Shown here: positions 10,394 through 14,631 of the stretch, one piece after another | How positions within the stretch are numbered: the first letter of the stretch is position 1 | How the letters are laid out: each line of letters opens with the position of its first letter | From: Dunaliella salina | Lineage: Eukaryota; Chlorophyta; Chlorophyceae; Chlamydomonadales; Dunaliellaceae | NCBI GenBank assembly: GCA_002284615.2 | Contig: MU069748.1 | Location: 161,514-176,144 of the forward strand | Length of the DNA: 14,631 bases | Direction: 5' to 3' | Position numbers and translations under genes: made by a program | Notes under the pieces: generated by a model | Seen by the model: only the letters and a program-made list of their open reading frames with translations | Database searches by the model: none | Told to the model about the DNA's origin: nothing

Positions 10394-10980
10394 CGCGCGC
10401 GTTTGTGCGTGCGTGTGGGATGGTGTGGTGTGGTGTGTGCTGGATTCTGCTGATAAAAAACGCTGGGGTGAGCCTTGTGAAGAGACCATCACAAGGCATG
10501 ATTGCTCCCGGGTGTGTGTGCTGGGCCCTCTGAGGATACCCTTACTTGTGATTTCACAATGCAACAACACGTTGTCCCTGTGCTTTCGTCCTAGCACGGA
10601 ATGGTTGTTTTGGCTTTTATCATGCTATCCATCGGTAAACAACAAGGAGCTTGTTGTTTTGGTTCCTGCTGTGCATGGGCCTTGTGCACAGGCCTAGGCT
10701 GTGGTTGGCTGACACTCGGCATCACGAGCTTGTGTGCCCCTGCCGCTCAACAGCTTGCTTGCATCTGTGTCACCGCTGAGAGAGCCAATCAGCCAGAGTC
10801 TGGGGCTGTAGGCCAAACCCTCGTAACCTGTGTAACCCTGGATCACTGCTGACCAGACATTCTGTTCGGTGCTCTTCTTGCATGCAGGGCTACGGCTACC
10901 TTGAGGATCGCCGCCCTTCGGCCAACTGCGACCCTTACAATGTTGCCCGCCTGTTGATCAAGTCTGTGATCAACATGTAA
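383..10980 (+). CDS. GLN: Glutamine synthetase class II (GlnII type), probably plastid-targeted; 14 exons seen, 5' end missing
   Basis: ATP-dependent ligation of ammonia to glutamate to give glutamine, the entry step of ammonium assimilation; class II enzymes are decamers in cytosol or plastid. Exons: 383-437, 766-806, 1213-1355, 4566-4642, 4831-4906, 5530-5614, 5883-5996, 6571-6633, 7532-7596, 8116-8176, 9523-9605, 9947-10007, 10260-10322, 10888-10980. They sum to 1080 nt, phases agree at all junctions, and all introns are GT-AG. Numbering from the first visible residue: transit-like [12 protein letters not shown] (2-13), AEYIW (18-22), [11 protein letters not shown] (62-72), FGFEQEY (132-138, metal Glu), NGYPAPQGPYY (153-163), NAE and QWE (195-204, metal Glu), [10 protein letters not shown] (249-258), RLTGKHE (296-302), [12 protein letters not shown] (312-323), YLEDRRP (333-339). 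No active-site residue appears lost. The length fits bacterial GlnII (about 340-350). Motifs such as [11 protein letters not shown] and [11 protein letters not shown] resemble actinobacterial/proteobacterial GlnII, as in the bacterial-like GSII known in green algae. Identity is near certain; plastid targeting is inferred. Confidence 0.95.
438..765 (+). other. GS intron 1
   Basis: GT-AG intron of 328 bases, phase 1. I see no repeat or gene in it. Confidence 0.75.
766..806 (+). CDS. GS exon 2: start of the enzyme domain
   Basis: Acceptor ctgtgctgcag and donor gtaagc. Joined to the previous exon it reads [15 protein letters not shown], matching the family's N-terminal (A)EYIWxDG strand. The G from 437 plus AG at 766-767 forms the Glu codon. 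An acceptor two bases later is possible by sequence but would break the join. Confidence 0.9.
807..1212 (+). other. GS intron 2
   Basis: GT-AG intron of 406 bases, phase 0 (424 if the alternative acceptor at 1230 is used). No recognisable element inside. Confidence 0.85.
1213..1355 (+). CDS. GS exon 3: N-terminal beta-grasp domain
   Basis: Encodes [15 protein letters not shown], then the [19 protein letters not shown] block. The (W)xFDGSST..A segment lies at the subunit interface of the active site. The chosen acceptor is ccggcag|GGC. An in-frame alternative (gag|CTG at 1231) would remove six residues, GLLFNE, and also aligns acceptably with bacterial GlnII. The canonical CAG|G site is preferred. 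Donor cag|gtgagg; reading on gives an immediate TGA at 1357-1359. Confidence 0.88.
1337..1870 (+). repeat. Degenerate ~32-bp minisatellite built on the exon 3 donor junction
   Basis: About 16 imperfect copies of a unit reading roughly CTCTGACTGCATCATCAG/GTGGTGAGGCAAAG. The junction base of successive TCAG marks falls at 1355, 1385, 1417, 1447, 1478, 1506, 1538, 1568, 1604, 1636, 1670, 1701, 1733, 1765 and 1797, a spacing of mostly 30-34 bases; a last copy follows at 1869 after a longer gap. The first unit is the real exon end plus donor; the rest are intronic. Confidence 0.9.
2994..3375. mobile_element. Possible MITE-like element with ~25-bp terminal inverted repeats
   Basis: GGTGAGCCGCAACTCACA at 3001-3018 has its exact reverse complement at 3349-3366. 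The match extends outward (gcaggtt at 2994-3000 against aacctgc at 3369-3375) with a 2-base insertion. The ~330 bases between show no coding capacity. No clear target-site duplication was seen, so mobility is inferred only from the inverted ends. Confidence 0.4.
3072..3269 (+). repeat. Direct repeat, copy 1 (~200 bp)
   Basis: Starts TGCATACTATCCCCTGAAAA and ends ACCTTATTGGCCC. It is near-identical to 3392-3593, apart from small indels and scattered substitutions. It lies inside the inverted-repeat interval, while the second copy lies just outside. Confidence 0.95.
3392..3593 (+). repeat. Direct repeat, copy 2 (~200 bp)
   Basis: Second copy of the unit at 3072-3269, about 320 bases downstream in the same orientation. 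High similarity points to a recent segmental duplication. Confidence 0.95.
4566..4642 (+). CDS. GS exon 4
   Basis: Acceptor tgagcag, donor gtgggt. It completes the Arg codon split by the 3.2-kb intron and reads [20 protein letters not shown] followed by VFSPDG. The V-L-V-M/L-C-E-V strand and the PDPIRG stretch are typical of GlnII. Confidence 0.93.
4671..4746 (+). repeat. Imperfect AGC/GCA trinucleotide tract in GS intron 4
   Basis: A run dominated by CAG/GCA/TGC triplets (for example GCAGCAACAGCAGCAGCTGC) occupies much of the 188-base intron 4643-4830. The central CAGCAGCTGCTGCTG is self-complementary and could fold. Read as protein it gives Ser/Cys runs, but a TGA at 4801-4803 closes the frame. 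Confidence 0.7.
4831..4906 (+). CDS. GS exon 5
   Basis: Acceptor ccacgcag, donor gtaagg. Reads [20 protein letters not shown], then EQDC and two bases of a Trp codon. The H-P-S-N-T-R-A motif marks the linker to the catalytic domain in GlnII proteins. Reading through the donor gives TGG TAA. Confidence 0.93.
4907..5529 (+). other. GS intron 5
   Basis: GT-AG intron of 623 bases, phase 2. No repeat or gene recognised. Confidence 0.9.
5530..5614 (+). CDS. GS exon 6: first metal-binding segment
   Basis: Acceptor gaatgcag, donor cag|gtgtgt. Encodes (W)[18 protein letters not shown], then [17 protein letters not shown] carries the conserved metal-ligand glutamate. The donor runs straight into a short TG tract and a 13-base G run. 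Confidence 0.95.
5615..5641 (+). repeat. Short TG tract plus 13-base G run at the intron 6 donor
   Basis: The intron opens GTGTGTGTGTGTG and passes into 13 consecutive G at 5629-5641, directly against the 5' splice site. G runs here can act as intronic splicing enhancers. The exact G count is vulnerable to sequencing error. The rest of the 268-base intron is unremarkable. Confidence 0.9.
5883..5996 (+). CDS. GS exon 7: glutamate-site region
   Basis: Acceptor gccacacag, donor gag|gtgtgt; exactly 38 codons. Encodes [20 protein letters not shown], then [26 protein letters not shown] and AGI.ISG.NAE are strongly conserved; the final Glu is a metal ligand. Confidence 0.95.
5997..6570 (+). other. 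GS intron 7
   Basis: GT-AG intron of 574 bases, phase 0. Nothing further recognised. Confidence 0.92.
6571..6633 (+). CDS. GS exon 8: QWE motif
   Basis: Acceptor gtgtgcgcag, donor gag|gtaggc; 21 codons starting [12 protein letters not shown] and ending PLDVGDE. It holds the Gln-Trp-Glu active-site motif. A (GT)n tract begins ten bases after the donor. Confidence 0.95.
6644..6706 (+). repeat. (GT)n microsatellite, 5' end of intron 8
   Basis: 63 uninterrupted bases of alternating G/T, starting ten bases after the exon 8 donor. Confidence 0.99.
7180..7448 (+). repeat. ~40-bp minisatellite in intron 8
   Basis: About seven imperfect copies of a unit like CCTGTGTGTGGGCCTTGCTT followed by GACTCAC and a variable ~12-base part. 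The GTGTGGGCC cores lie near 7182, 7222, 7252, 7292, 7331, 7370 and 7410, mostly 39-40 bases apart. The last CCTGTGTG runs directly into the TG microsatellite. Confidence 0.9.
7449..7523 (+). repeat. (TG)n microsatellite at the intron 8 acceptor
   Basis: 75 uninterrupted bases of T/G, followed by tacgcgcag and the exon. It occupies the place where a polypyrimidine tract would normally lie. Confidence 0.99.
7532..7596 (+). CDS. GS exon 9
   Basis: Acceptor tgtacgcgcag sits directly behind a 75-base TG tract; donor GA|gtaagt. Encodes [20 protein letters not shown], then F and two bases of Glu. It is the helix/strand between the QWE and NGAGAH motifs. Confidence 0.94.
7597..8115 (+). other. GS intron 9
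   Basis: GT-AG intron of 519 bases, phase 2. It contains a perfect 7-bp hairpin (CCTACCC 7779-7785, loop CTTCA, GGGTAGG 7791-7797) and a dispersed repeat at about 7919-7985 that recurs downstream of the gene. Confidence 0.93.
7919..7985 (+). repeat. Dispersed repeat, intronic copy
   Basis: TTTGCTCAGGTTTATT, then AAGGCTGAGCAG, then TTCTGGCTAAAGGCT, in the same order and spacing as at 12533-12590. Presumably fragments of one interspersed element of unknown class. Confidence 0.7.
8116..8176 (+). CDS. GS exon 10: ATP/ammonia-site loop NGAGAH
   Basis: Acceptor ttgtcgcag, donor gag|gtatgt. Completes Glu, then encodes [20 protein letters not shown]. This is the classic K-P-x-x-G-x-W-N-G-A/S-G-x-H glutamine synthetase signature, with the catalytic His at about residue 254 of the visible chain. 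Confidence 0.96.
8347..8469. repeat. Poly-G and poly-C runs facing each other
   Basis: Twelve G at 8347-8358 and sixteen C at 8454-8469, with six more C at 8445-8450. They are complementary and about 95 bases apart, so the transcript could form a strong hairpin. Exact run lengths may be unreliable. Confidence 0.85.
8890..8990 (+). mobile_element. Possible 3' end of a retroelement with (TAAA)n tail
   Basis: CTCCGAAAACTTTGGAGGGG leads to cccaaaaaatctagaccctcc and ends in four TAAA units at 8971-8987. A G-rich body ending in a simple A-rich tail resembles LINE/SINE 3' ends. A partly similar G-run segment lies inverted at about 8440-8480. No reverse transcriptase or tRNA-like promoter was found. 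Confidence 0.25.
9145..9276. repeat. (CA)n microsatellite with CG-rich alternating flanks
   Basis: Pure CA from 9177 to 9242 (66 bases), flanked on both sides by alternating CG/CA/TG sequence (tgtacgcgcacgcacgcgcg and acacgcgcgtgcgtgcgc). This is nearly 130 bases of alternating purine/pyrimidine, a classic Z-DNA-prone composition. It runs in the opposite sense to the TG tracts of introns 8 and 13. Confidence 0.97.
9523..9605 (+). CDS. GS exon 11
   Basis: Acceptor gcgactgcag, donor CA|gtaagt. Encodes [20 protein letters not shown], then THVEHIS, matching the M-R-..-G...I..AI..L...H..H.. helix of GSII. It is the least motif-rich exon, but phase and alignment fit. Confidence 0.92.
9606..9946 (+). 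other. GS intron 11
   Basis: GT-AG intron of 341 bases, phase 2, AT-richer in its second half. Nothing else recognised. Confidence 0.93.
9947..10007 (+). CDS. GS exon 12: Glu latch region
   Basis: Acceptor gcacctgcag, donor ATA|gtgagt. Encodes (Q)[24 protein letters not shown]-x-H-E-T carries the conserved Glu of the flap closing over the glutamate pocket. Confidence 0.95.
10260..10322 (+). CDS. GS exon 13: substrate Arg region
   Basis: Acceptor cacttgcag, donor AAG|gtgtgt; 21 codons, [20 protein letters not shown] plus K. G-V-A-D-R-G-x-S-I-R carries the conserved active-site arginines. The donor GT is itself the first dinucleotide of a (GT)n microsatellite. Confidence 0.95.
10323..10401 (+). 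repeat. (GT)n-(GC)n microsatellite starting at the intron 13 donor
   Basis: 63 bases of GT from the first intron base, changing at 10385 into about 17 bases of alternating GC. The U1-binding site is gtgtgt, and many shifted GT sites follow. Confidence 0.99.
10402..10887 (+). other. Remainder of GS intron 13
   Basis: The rest of the 565-base phase 0 intron. No gene or further repeat recognised. Confidence 0.9.
10888..10980 (+). CDS. GS exon 14: C-terminus and stop
   Basis: Acceptor ttgcatgcag. Encodes [20 protein letters not shown], then [10 protein letters not shown] and TAA. G-Y-x-E-D-R-R-P is the terminal GS motif with a metal-site Glu and catalytic Arg. The last bases ATGTAAGC also match a splice donor, so a short extra 3' exon cannot be excluded. 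Confidence 0.92.
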   Translation, partial: GYGYLEDRRPSANCDPYNVARLLIKSVINM

Positions 10981-11035
10981 GCCCATCCTTTACCTTGTGG
11001 GCCTGACCATCGGTGCTTCCTGGACTCTAAGATAC

Positions 11036-11041
11036 AATAAA
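11036..11041 (+). terminator. Candidate poly(A) signal AATAAA of the GS gene
   Basis: AATAAA lies 56 bases after the stop codon. Green algae mostly use TGTAA, and the first TGTAA after the stop is at 11280-11284, 300 bases on. Which one is used cannot be decided from sequence. Confidence 0.35.
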
Positions 11042-11279
11042 TGAAGGGCCCAACGCATGGTTTAGTTATGCACTGTAGTGGAGGCCCATTGATGGGGTGC
11101 CAAAAGGAGTGGGTTGCACCTCAAGCACGCACTGATCTGCCTCTATCAATCTCGCATGATACCTTTATATTGTTGCAGGAGGAGCAGGTTAGGATGTAGG
11201 GCATGGGGGAATGAGGTTACCGTTTTATGAAGGTCCTGTTTGACGGACAGTTACATTGCCTTGCAGTTTGACAAGATAA

Positions 11280-11284
11280 TGTAA
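11280..11284 (+). terminator. Candidate green-algal poly(A) signal TGTAA
   Basis: First TGTAA downstream of the GS stop (context aatgtaatt). It sits between two copies of TTACATTGCCTTGCA (about 11252 and 11306). The pentamer is common by chance, so this is only a candidate. Confidence 0.35.
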
Positions 11285-12058
11285 TTCTGATGTGAAACGC
11301 CATATTACATTGCCTTGCACTTAAATACCTAGTTGGGCAGCTTTGTGAAGCAGCAGCTCTCGAAGCAGCAGAAGAATTTGTCTGATCCCTGCCAATAAGG
11401 AAAAGAGGCAACTATCTACATTGGAAAAGCCTTTCCTCAATGCTTAGTGGTCAGAAGAAGACAGAGGCTTGAGATGAGCTGTCTGATGAAGGCAAAGAGA
11501 TGCGACATTGGCAGTGGAACAATTTGACAGGTTACAGAAACAGAAGTCTGTGGTCACAATGACAGACTGTTAGCCTCTTGATTTATATGTCTCGCGATGA
11601 GAGGTGACATCCACAAGTTAAACCAGGTCCTGGTGGTGTTTCAAGTTATAGATAAGAGGAAGATTTCTTGTCAAAATGGTTGACTGCGCCTGTTCATGAA
11701 AAGGAAGTAATTTGTTTAGGAAGAAGTAAAAATTGTTTATTGATTCCTACTTCATGGATACAAAAGGATAGGAGAGGGCTACGCAGCTGACCTCTCTACA
11801 AAGGTAGCTCAGCCGAAGCATAACACCCGGAGGCCTCCTGTAAAAATGACTGACTGCGAGCCTGTTCATTTCTTAACTAGTTCACAAACCAGTATATGTT
11901 GGGAGATTAGAGTGCATATGGTGAGATGCAGACAGGTAAGGATCCATCTGAGAGGTAGGGTGGATGAAAGGAGAGGACCAGAGAACAAAAGAAAAACTAT
12001 GTAGGCAGTGAAAACGCTCCCCACATCAATTAAGGAAGAGAGGACACCTATCAAAAAC

Positions 12059-12139
12059 AAGGACGAGGTAAAAAAGGTAAGGTTGCATCGCTTTATCCGC
12101 CTACAAGGGCAGCTGAGTGGAGACTTAGAGGCCTGTAAC
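12059..12139 (+). repeat. Dispersed repeat block, copy A
   Basis: AGGACGAGGTAAAAAAG, then TTGCATCGCTTTATCCGCCT and ACAAGGGCAGCTGAG, ending near GCCTGTAACC. The same blocks recur in the same order at 12187-12306, with about 36 extra bases between them. Confidence 0.85.
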
Positions 12140-12186
12140 CAGACCAATTTAAGCAAAAATGAAAGCATTGCTCAAAAGTCAGGCAC

Positions 12187-12342
12187 AGGACGAGGTAAAA
12201 AAGTCAATAAGGATCAGATTGGATACCTACTGTAAGGTAAGGTAAGATTGCATCGCTTTATCCGCCTACAAGGGCAGCTGAGCAGAGACTTTGTGGCTTG
12301 TAACCCTTATAACCCTTGTTTAACCCTAGAACGGCTCTACCC
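12187..12342 (+). repeat. Dispersed repeat block, copy B
   Basis: Second copy of the 12059-12139 unit. It continues into telomere-like TAACCCTTATAACCCTTG and CTAGAACGGCTCTACCC (12326-12342). The latter phrase recurs at 12624-12640. These look like nested fragments of one interspersed repeat family. Confidence 0.8.
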
Positions 12343-12532
12343 ATGGTATTGGGCATGCTGCTTTCTTGGTGATGCTTTCAGAGCTGAACTATTGTTCAGA
12401 CAAGGTGCATCAATGTTTCTGGATGTTGATATTCTCAAACCCCAGAGTCTGCTGCTTTGATGAAAAACATCTATGTCTGTTCTGAGTTACACATGTTTGC
12501 CATGTGCCTACACAAGTGAGACAATTAATTTC

Positions 12533-12640
12533 TTGCTCAGGTTTATTTGGCTAAAAAGGCTGAGCAGCCGTACTTCTGGCTGAAGGCTTAATCCCCCATG
12601 TAAACCTTATGTAAACCTCAATCCTAGAACGGCTCTACCC
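12533..12640 (+). repeat. Dispersed repeat, downstream copy related to GS intron 9
   Basis: TTGCTCAGGTTTATT, AAGGCTGAGCAG and TTCTGGCTGAAGGCT parallel 7919-7985. The block ends with the CTAGAACGGCTCTACCC phrase shared with 12326-12342. Confidence 0.7.
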
Positions 12641-12732
12641 TTTAAGAGCTTTTCAGCAGAGCATCCTTTTGGTGTTCGCGACGACAATCATCCTTGAAAG
12701 TATGTGAGACAATTCCACCGCGTTACTAGTCT

Positions 12733-12737
12733 TTACA
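12733..12737 (-). terminator. Candidate TGTAA poly(A) signal for the kinase gene
   Basis: First TGTAA on the minus strand beyond the kinase stop, about 470 bases downstream of it. Chance occurrence is possible. Confidence 0.2.
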
Positions 12738-13210
12738 AGTACTAATATAAACAAGGAGTGCATTGAATGCGCACTCCATAACAAACGAACCAATAATAAG
12801 TGAGATGAATGATGAATGACAAGCATCCTGGGGCAGCGGATTGTCGCAAAAATGAAGGCGACCTTTCAACTAATATTCAACAACTTTTGCAGGATTGAGT
12901 TTCGGTCCAAAGTTCACAACCAGATAGTAATGGCGCAAGCCTCCATTTGCAAAGCGCCATGATTACTTGAAACGAAAATATGCACATCTCAAGGTGAGAA
13001 AAAGTCAAGCAGCCATGGATGCCCATATGCTATAACACATGAATTCATACAGCATTGATCTCCCTGCGTCAACAGGAGCCTAGAACGGATGAATTTATGG
13101 AAATCCAAGGGTGTGAGGGAAGGGATTTGGGTAGATAAGCCAGACTCGTTACCTTGCTTTCTGTTGCTAGACACATTTGCTTCCAACACGTATGCTTGGT
13201 ACAGTGATGC

Positions 13211-13355
13211 TCATGACATTTCAGCTTTTGCTTCCAGTTCTGCAAGGACATCAGCGGCGCTGGGTCGCTCATCAGGCTCATGCGCCATGCACCTGCAAGC
13301 AAGAGCAGCAGCACGTGCTTTTCTAGGGAAGTCATCCCAAGGCACCCTTCCTTTG
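13211..13355 (-). CDS. Protein kinase, receptor-like/TKL type, last exon (C-lobe end)
   Basis: The minus strand reads GRVPWDDFPRKARAAALACR, then CMAHEPDERPSAADVLAELE and AKAEMS, ending in TGA at 13213-13211. The A-L-x-C-x..-H-x-P-x-x-R-P-S-x-x-D-V-L-x-x-L-E pattern is subdomain XI of the Ser/Thr kinase fold, with the invariant Arg, as in plant receptor-like cytoplasmic and TKL kinases. An in-frame TGA at 13360-13358 means the exon starts after it; likely acceptors are ...atgaag (exon from 13355) or ...caaag (exon from 13350). The catalytic core (HRD, DFG, APE) must lie on upstream exons at higher coordinates, and I could not find it within the window. The gene is convergent with GS. Substrate and role cannot be told. 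Confidence 0.65.
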
Positions 13356-14061
13356 CTTCATGGGGTTTGGAGACTTGACTTGCTGAAGTCGCACCACCAG
13401 TGAGAAATCAAGGAAAAGAAATCCAGCCTATGTCTTGGTGTGTGGGGCGCTGTATGAAGCAGCCAGCATTTCAGCTTGCAGTGTCTAAGCCTGATTTTTT
13501 AGAAAAAAAACAGAGCTTGTGGCACGACAATTGCACCATCCCAAAGACCAACAAACAGGATGACCTAAGGACATTTTAGTGGTGTCTGTTTGAATGCATC
13601 CGTGGGTACCTGGTGCTCAAAATCAATGCTCATTGTGCCCATCCATGCCTGGTATCTTCGGAGTGTTTGCACCTTCCTCACCTTCCTTTTTGCTACCTGT
13701 TTGATGATCAGTGATGAGTACGACCATTGCAAGCAGGTGCGCCCGAACACTTGCGCTTGAGTTTGTGTTTGGGCGCTTGGGTTTGTCGTTAGGATGCTCT
13801 CAGCCCCATCTTGGGCAGTCTTGTGAATACACACACCACTTTCACACCAGGTGCTGCGTGGATGCGCATACAGCGAGGGTCTCAGAAATGTGAAGTGGGC
13901 ATCCTGTAGCGCTGATGTGATTTCAGGCGCAACTGATGGCTTGCGAGCACCCCATATCTTGCGCTTAGCTCAATGCTCACCCTGCACCCAGCTCATGGCG
14001 TACAGGCATCCTGCTGCAGTGCTGCAGAGCACCACAACCTGCTGTTCAAACTTGCACGCAC
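13356..14061 (-). other. Probable intron(s) of the kinase gene
   Basis: About 700 bases with no stretch I can align to a kinase in any minus-strand frame. An open frame at 13565-13834 shows no known motif. Confidence 0.35.
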
Positions 14062-14150
14062 CTGAGGGCAAGGTCTTGGAGGCCCAACATGTCTTGCATG
14101 TGCCGAGGAAAGCCGAGCCGCTGCCCTTGTTCACAAACAGCCTCAACGAT
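14062..14150 (-). CDS. Possible kinase C-lobe exon (weak)
   Basis: Between acceptor cccaccaacag and donor gtgcgt the minus strand reads IVEAVCEQGQRLGFPRHMQD, then MLGLQDLAL and two bases of Arg. An I-V-x-A-V-x-x-x-G-x-R-L-x-F-P stretch is typical of TKL kinases between subdomains IX and XI, and splice-like borders flank it. Against it: its end (FPR...LAL) overlaps in role with the start of the last exon (FPR...ALAC), and another frame is open across the same bases. Confidence 0.25.
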
Positions 14151-14188
14151 CTGTTGGTGGGACAACCCAAACCATGGCCTGCGGTTGT

Positions 14189-14551
14189 TCATACATGCGG
14201 CAATGTGTGTGTATGAACTCGCACAATTTTACGGAGGCAGATGATGATACCACAAGCAATCCGCTGGACAGTCGCTGATATGGACAATTCATAAAACGGC
14301 TTGCGATTGTTGGAGCAGGCGGCACATGCACAGACTTGGATCTCTGCAGATTTGTCCTCACTGGGACAACGAATTGGCATTTTTGCACCGTGCTTGCTAG
14401 TGTATTGCTTCCTGTTAAAGCATAGTCGTTGACCTGCGCACTCATACGCGCAGTGGCCACCACAGAGTTTGCATTCAAGCCTTCCTTTGCATGAGCACAC
14501 GGCACAGGCGTGTGTTGCACGCAACACTGTTGCACGTGCCCATTGCGCCAT
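14189..14551 (-). CDS. Cysteine-rich open frame of unknown function
   Basis: 120 codons on the minus strand with many cysteines clustered in the first two thirds: CAVCSC, ECKLCGGHCAYEC, QRLC, RC and VCACAACSNN. Paired Cys spacing suggests a zinc-binding module, loosely like MYND or CXC domains, but no spacing matches a family closely. A second minus-strand frame (14143-14628) is also open here, so this may be non-coding. It could be an exon of the kinase gene or a separate gene fragment; splice borders are not clear. Confidence 0.25.
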   Translation of the reverse strand: MAQWARATVLRATHACAVCSCKGRLECKLCGGHCAYECAGQRLCFNRKQYTSKHGAKMPIRCPSEDKSAEIQVCACAACSNNRKPFYELSISATVQRIACGIIICLRKIVRVHTHTLPHV

Positions 14552-14566
14552 TCACACAGAGCCTTG

Positions 14567-14571
<5 letters not shown>

Positions 14572-14631
<60 letters not shown>
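14572..14631. repeat. (CA)n microsatellite at right window edge
   Basis: 60 bases of uninterrupted CA reaching the last base; true length unknown. Confidence 0.99.

Larger units (their letters stand above)
11285..13210. other. Intergenic stretch between convergent GS and kinase genes
   Basis: No open frame here resembles a known protein. It holds several short duplicated blocks (listed separately) and otherwise unique, AT-richer sequence. The kinase 3' UTR should lie in its right part; the first TGTAA on the minus strand after that stop is at 12737-12733. Confidence 0.6.

Noticed and set aside
11752..11832. tRNA-derived SINE suggested by GGTAGCTCAGCCGAAGC
   Set aside because: The fragment recalls a tRNA A box, but no matching B box or cloverleaf could be found downstream.
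11866..12168. Hydrophobic 100-codon minus-strand frame, possible membrane protein
   Set aside because: It lies over the dispersed repeat block 12059-12139; the hydrophobic composition follows from A/G-rich plus-strand sequence, and no family resemblance was seen.
12301..12328. Interstitial telomere-like TAACCC motifs
   Set aside because: Only a few imperfect copies with irregular spacing, within a dispersed repeat; too little to call a telomeric remnant.
13089..13403. 104-codon plus-strand open frame
   Set aside because: It is the complement of the kinase exon, whose minus-strand translation has a clear conserved motif.
14281..14400. KMPIRC...SE stretch in the Cys-rich frame as a kinase activation-loop P-I-R-W-x-x-P-E motif
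   Set aside because: The Trp and the A-P-E spacing are missing and neither DFG nor HRD precedes it, so the similarity is probably coincidental.

Overview
The window is nuclear DNA from an intron-rich eukaryote. It is most likely a chlorophyte green alga with a genome of the Dunaliella or volvocalean type; this is inference. The grounds are one plant-style gene split by at least 13 GT-AG introns, an apparent chloroplast transit-peptide tail in front of the enzyme, roughly balanced base composition, and very long (TG)n/(CA)n tracts inside introns. No bacterial-style operon, Shine-Dalgarno site, CRISPR array, rRNA or tRNA was seen.

Plus strand, about 383 to 10980: a class II glutamine synthetase (GSII/GlnII type). 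I could join 14 coding exons whose phases agree at every junction and which give 359 residues, from a transit-peptide-like tail to a TAA stop. The start codon lies on at least one further exon upstream, either in 64-382 or before the window. The protein carries all the usual GSII landmarks and reads closer to bacterial GlnII than to the cytosolic enzymes of land plants. Introns make up about 90% of the locus. They hold a ~32-bp minisatellite that copies the exon 3 donor junction (1337-1870), a ~200-bp direct repeat overlapping a possible inverted-repeat element (2994-3593), a ~40-bp minisatellite (7180-7448), four long TG/CA microsatellites, and poly-G/poly-C runs.

From 10981 to about 13210: the presumed GS 3' region plus an intergenic stretch with short dispersed repeats. 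One of these repeats is shared with GS intron 9.

Minus strand, 13211 upward: the last exon of a protein kinase of the receptor-like/TKL type, recognised by its subdomain XI signature (C-x-A-H-E-P-D-E-R-P-S) and convergent with the GS gene. Two weaker minus-strand candidates lie further up: a possible kinase C-lobe exon (14062-14150) and a cysteine-rich open frame (14189-14551).

Both window ends are pure (CA)n, so the window may be a contig bounded by assembly breaks at microsatellites. I found no convincing new multi-gene system. The most unusual observations are structural: a tandem array of splice-donor-like units next to the real donor, TG tracts placed against splice sites, and complementary TG/CA tracts flanking blocks of exons that could be skipped in frame.
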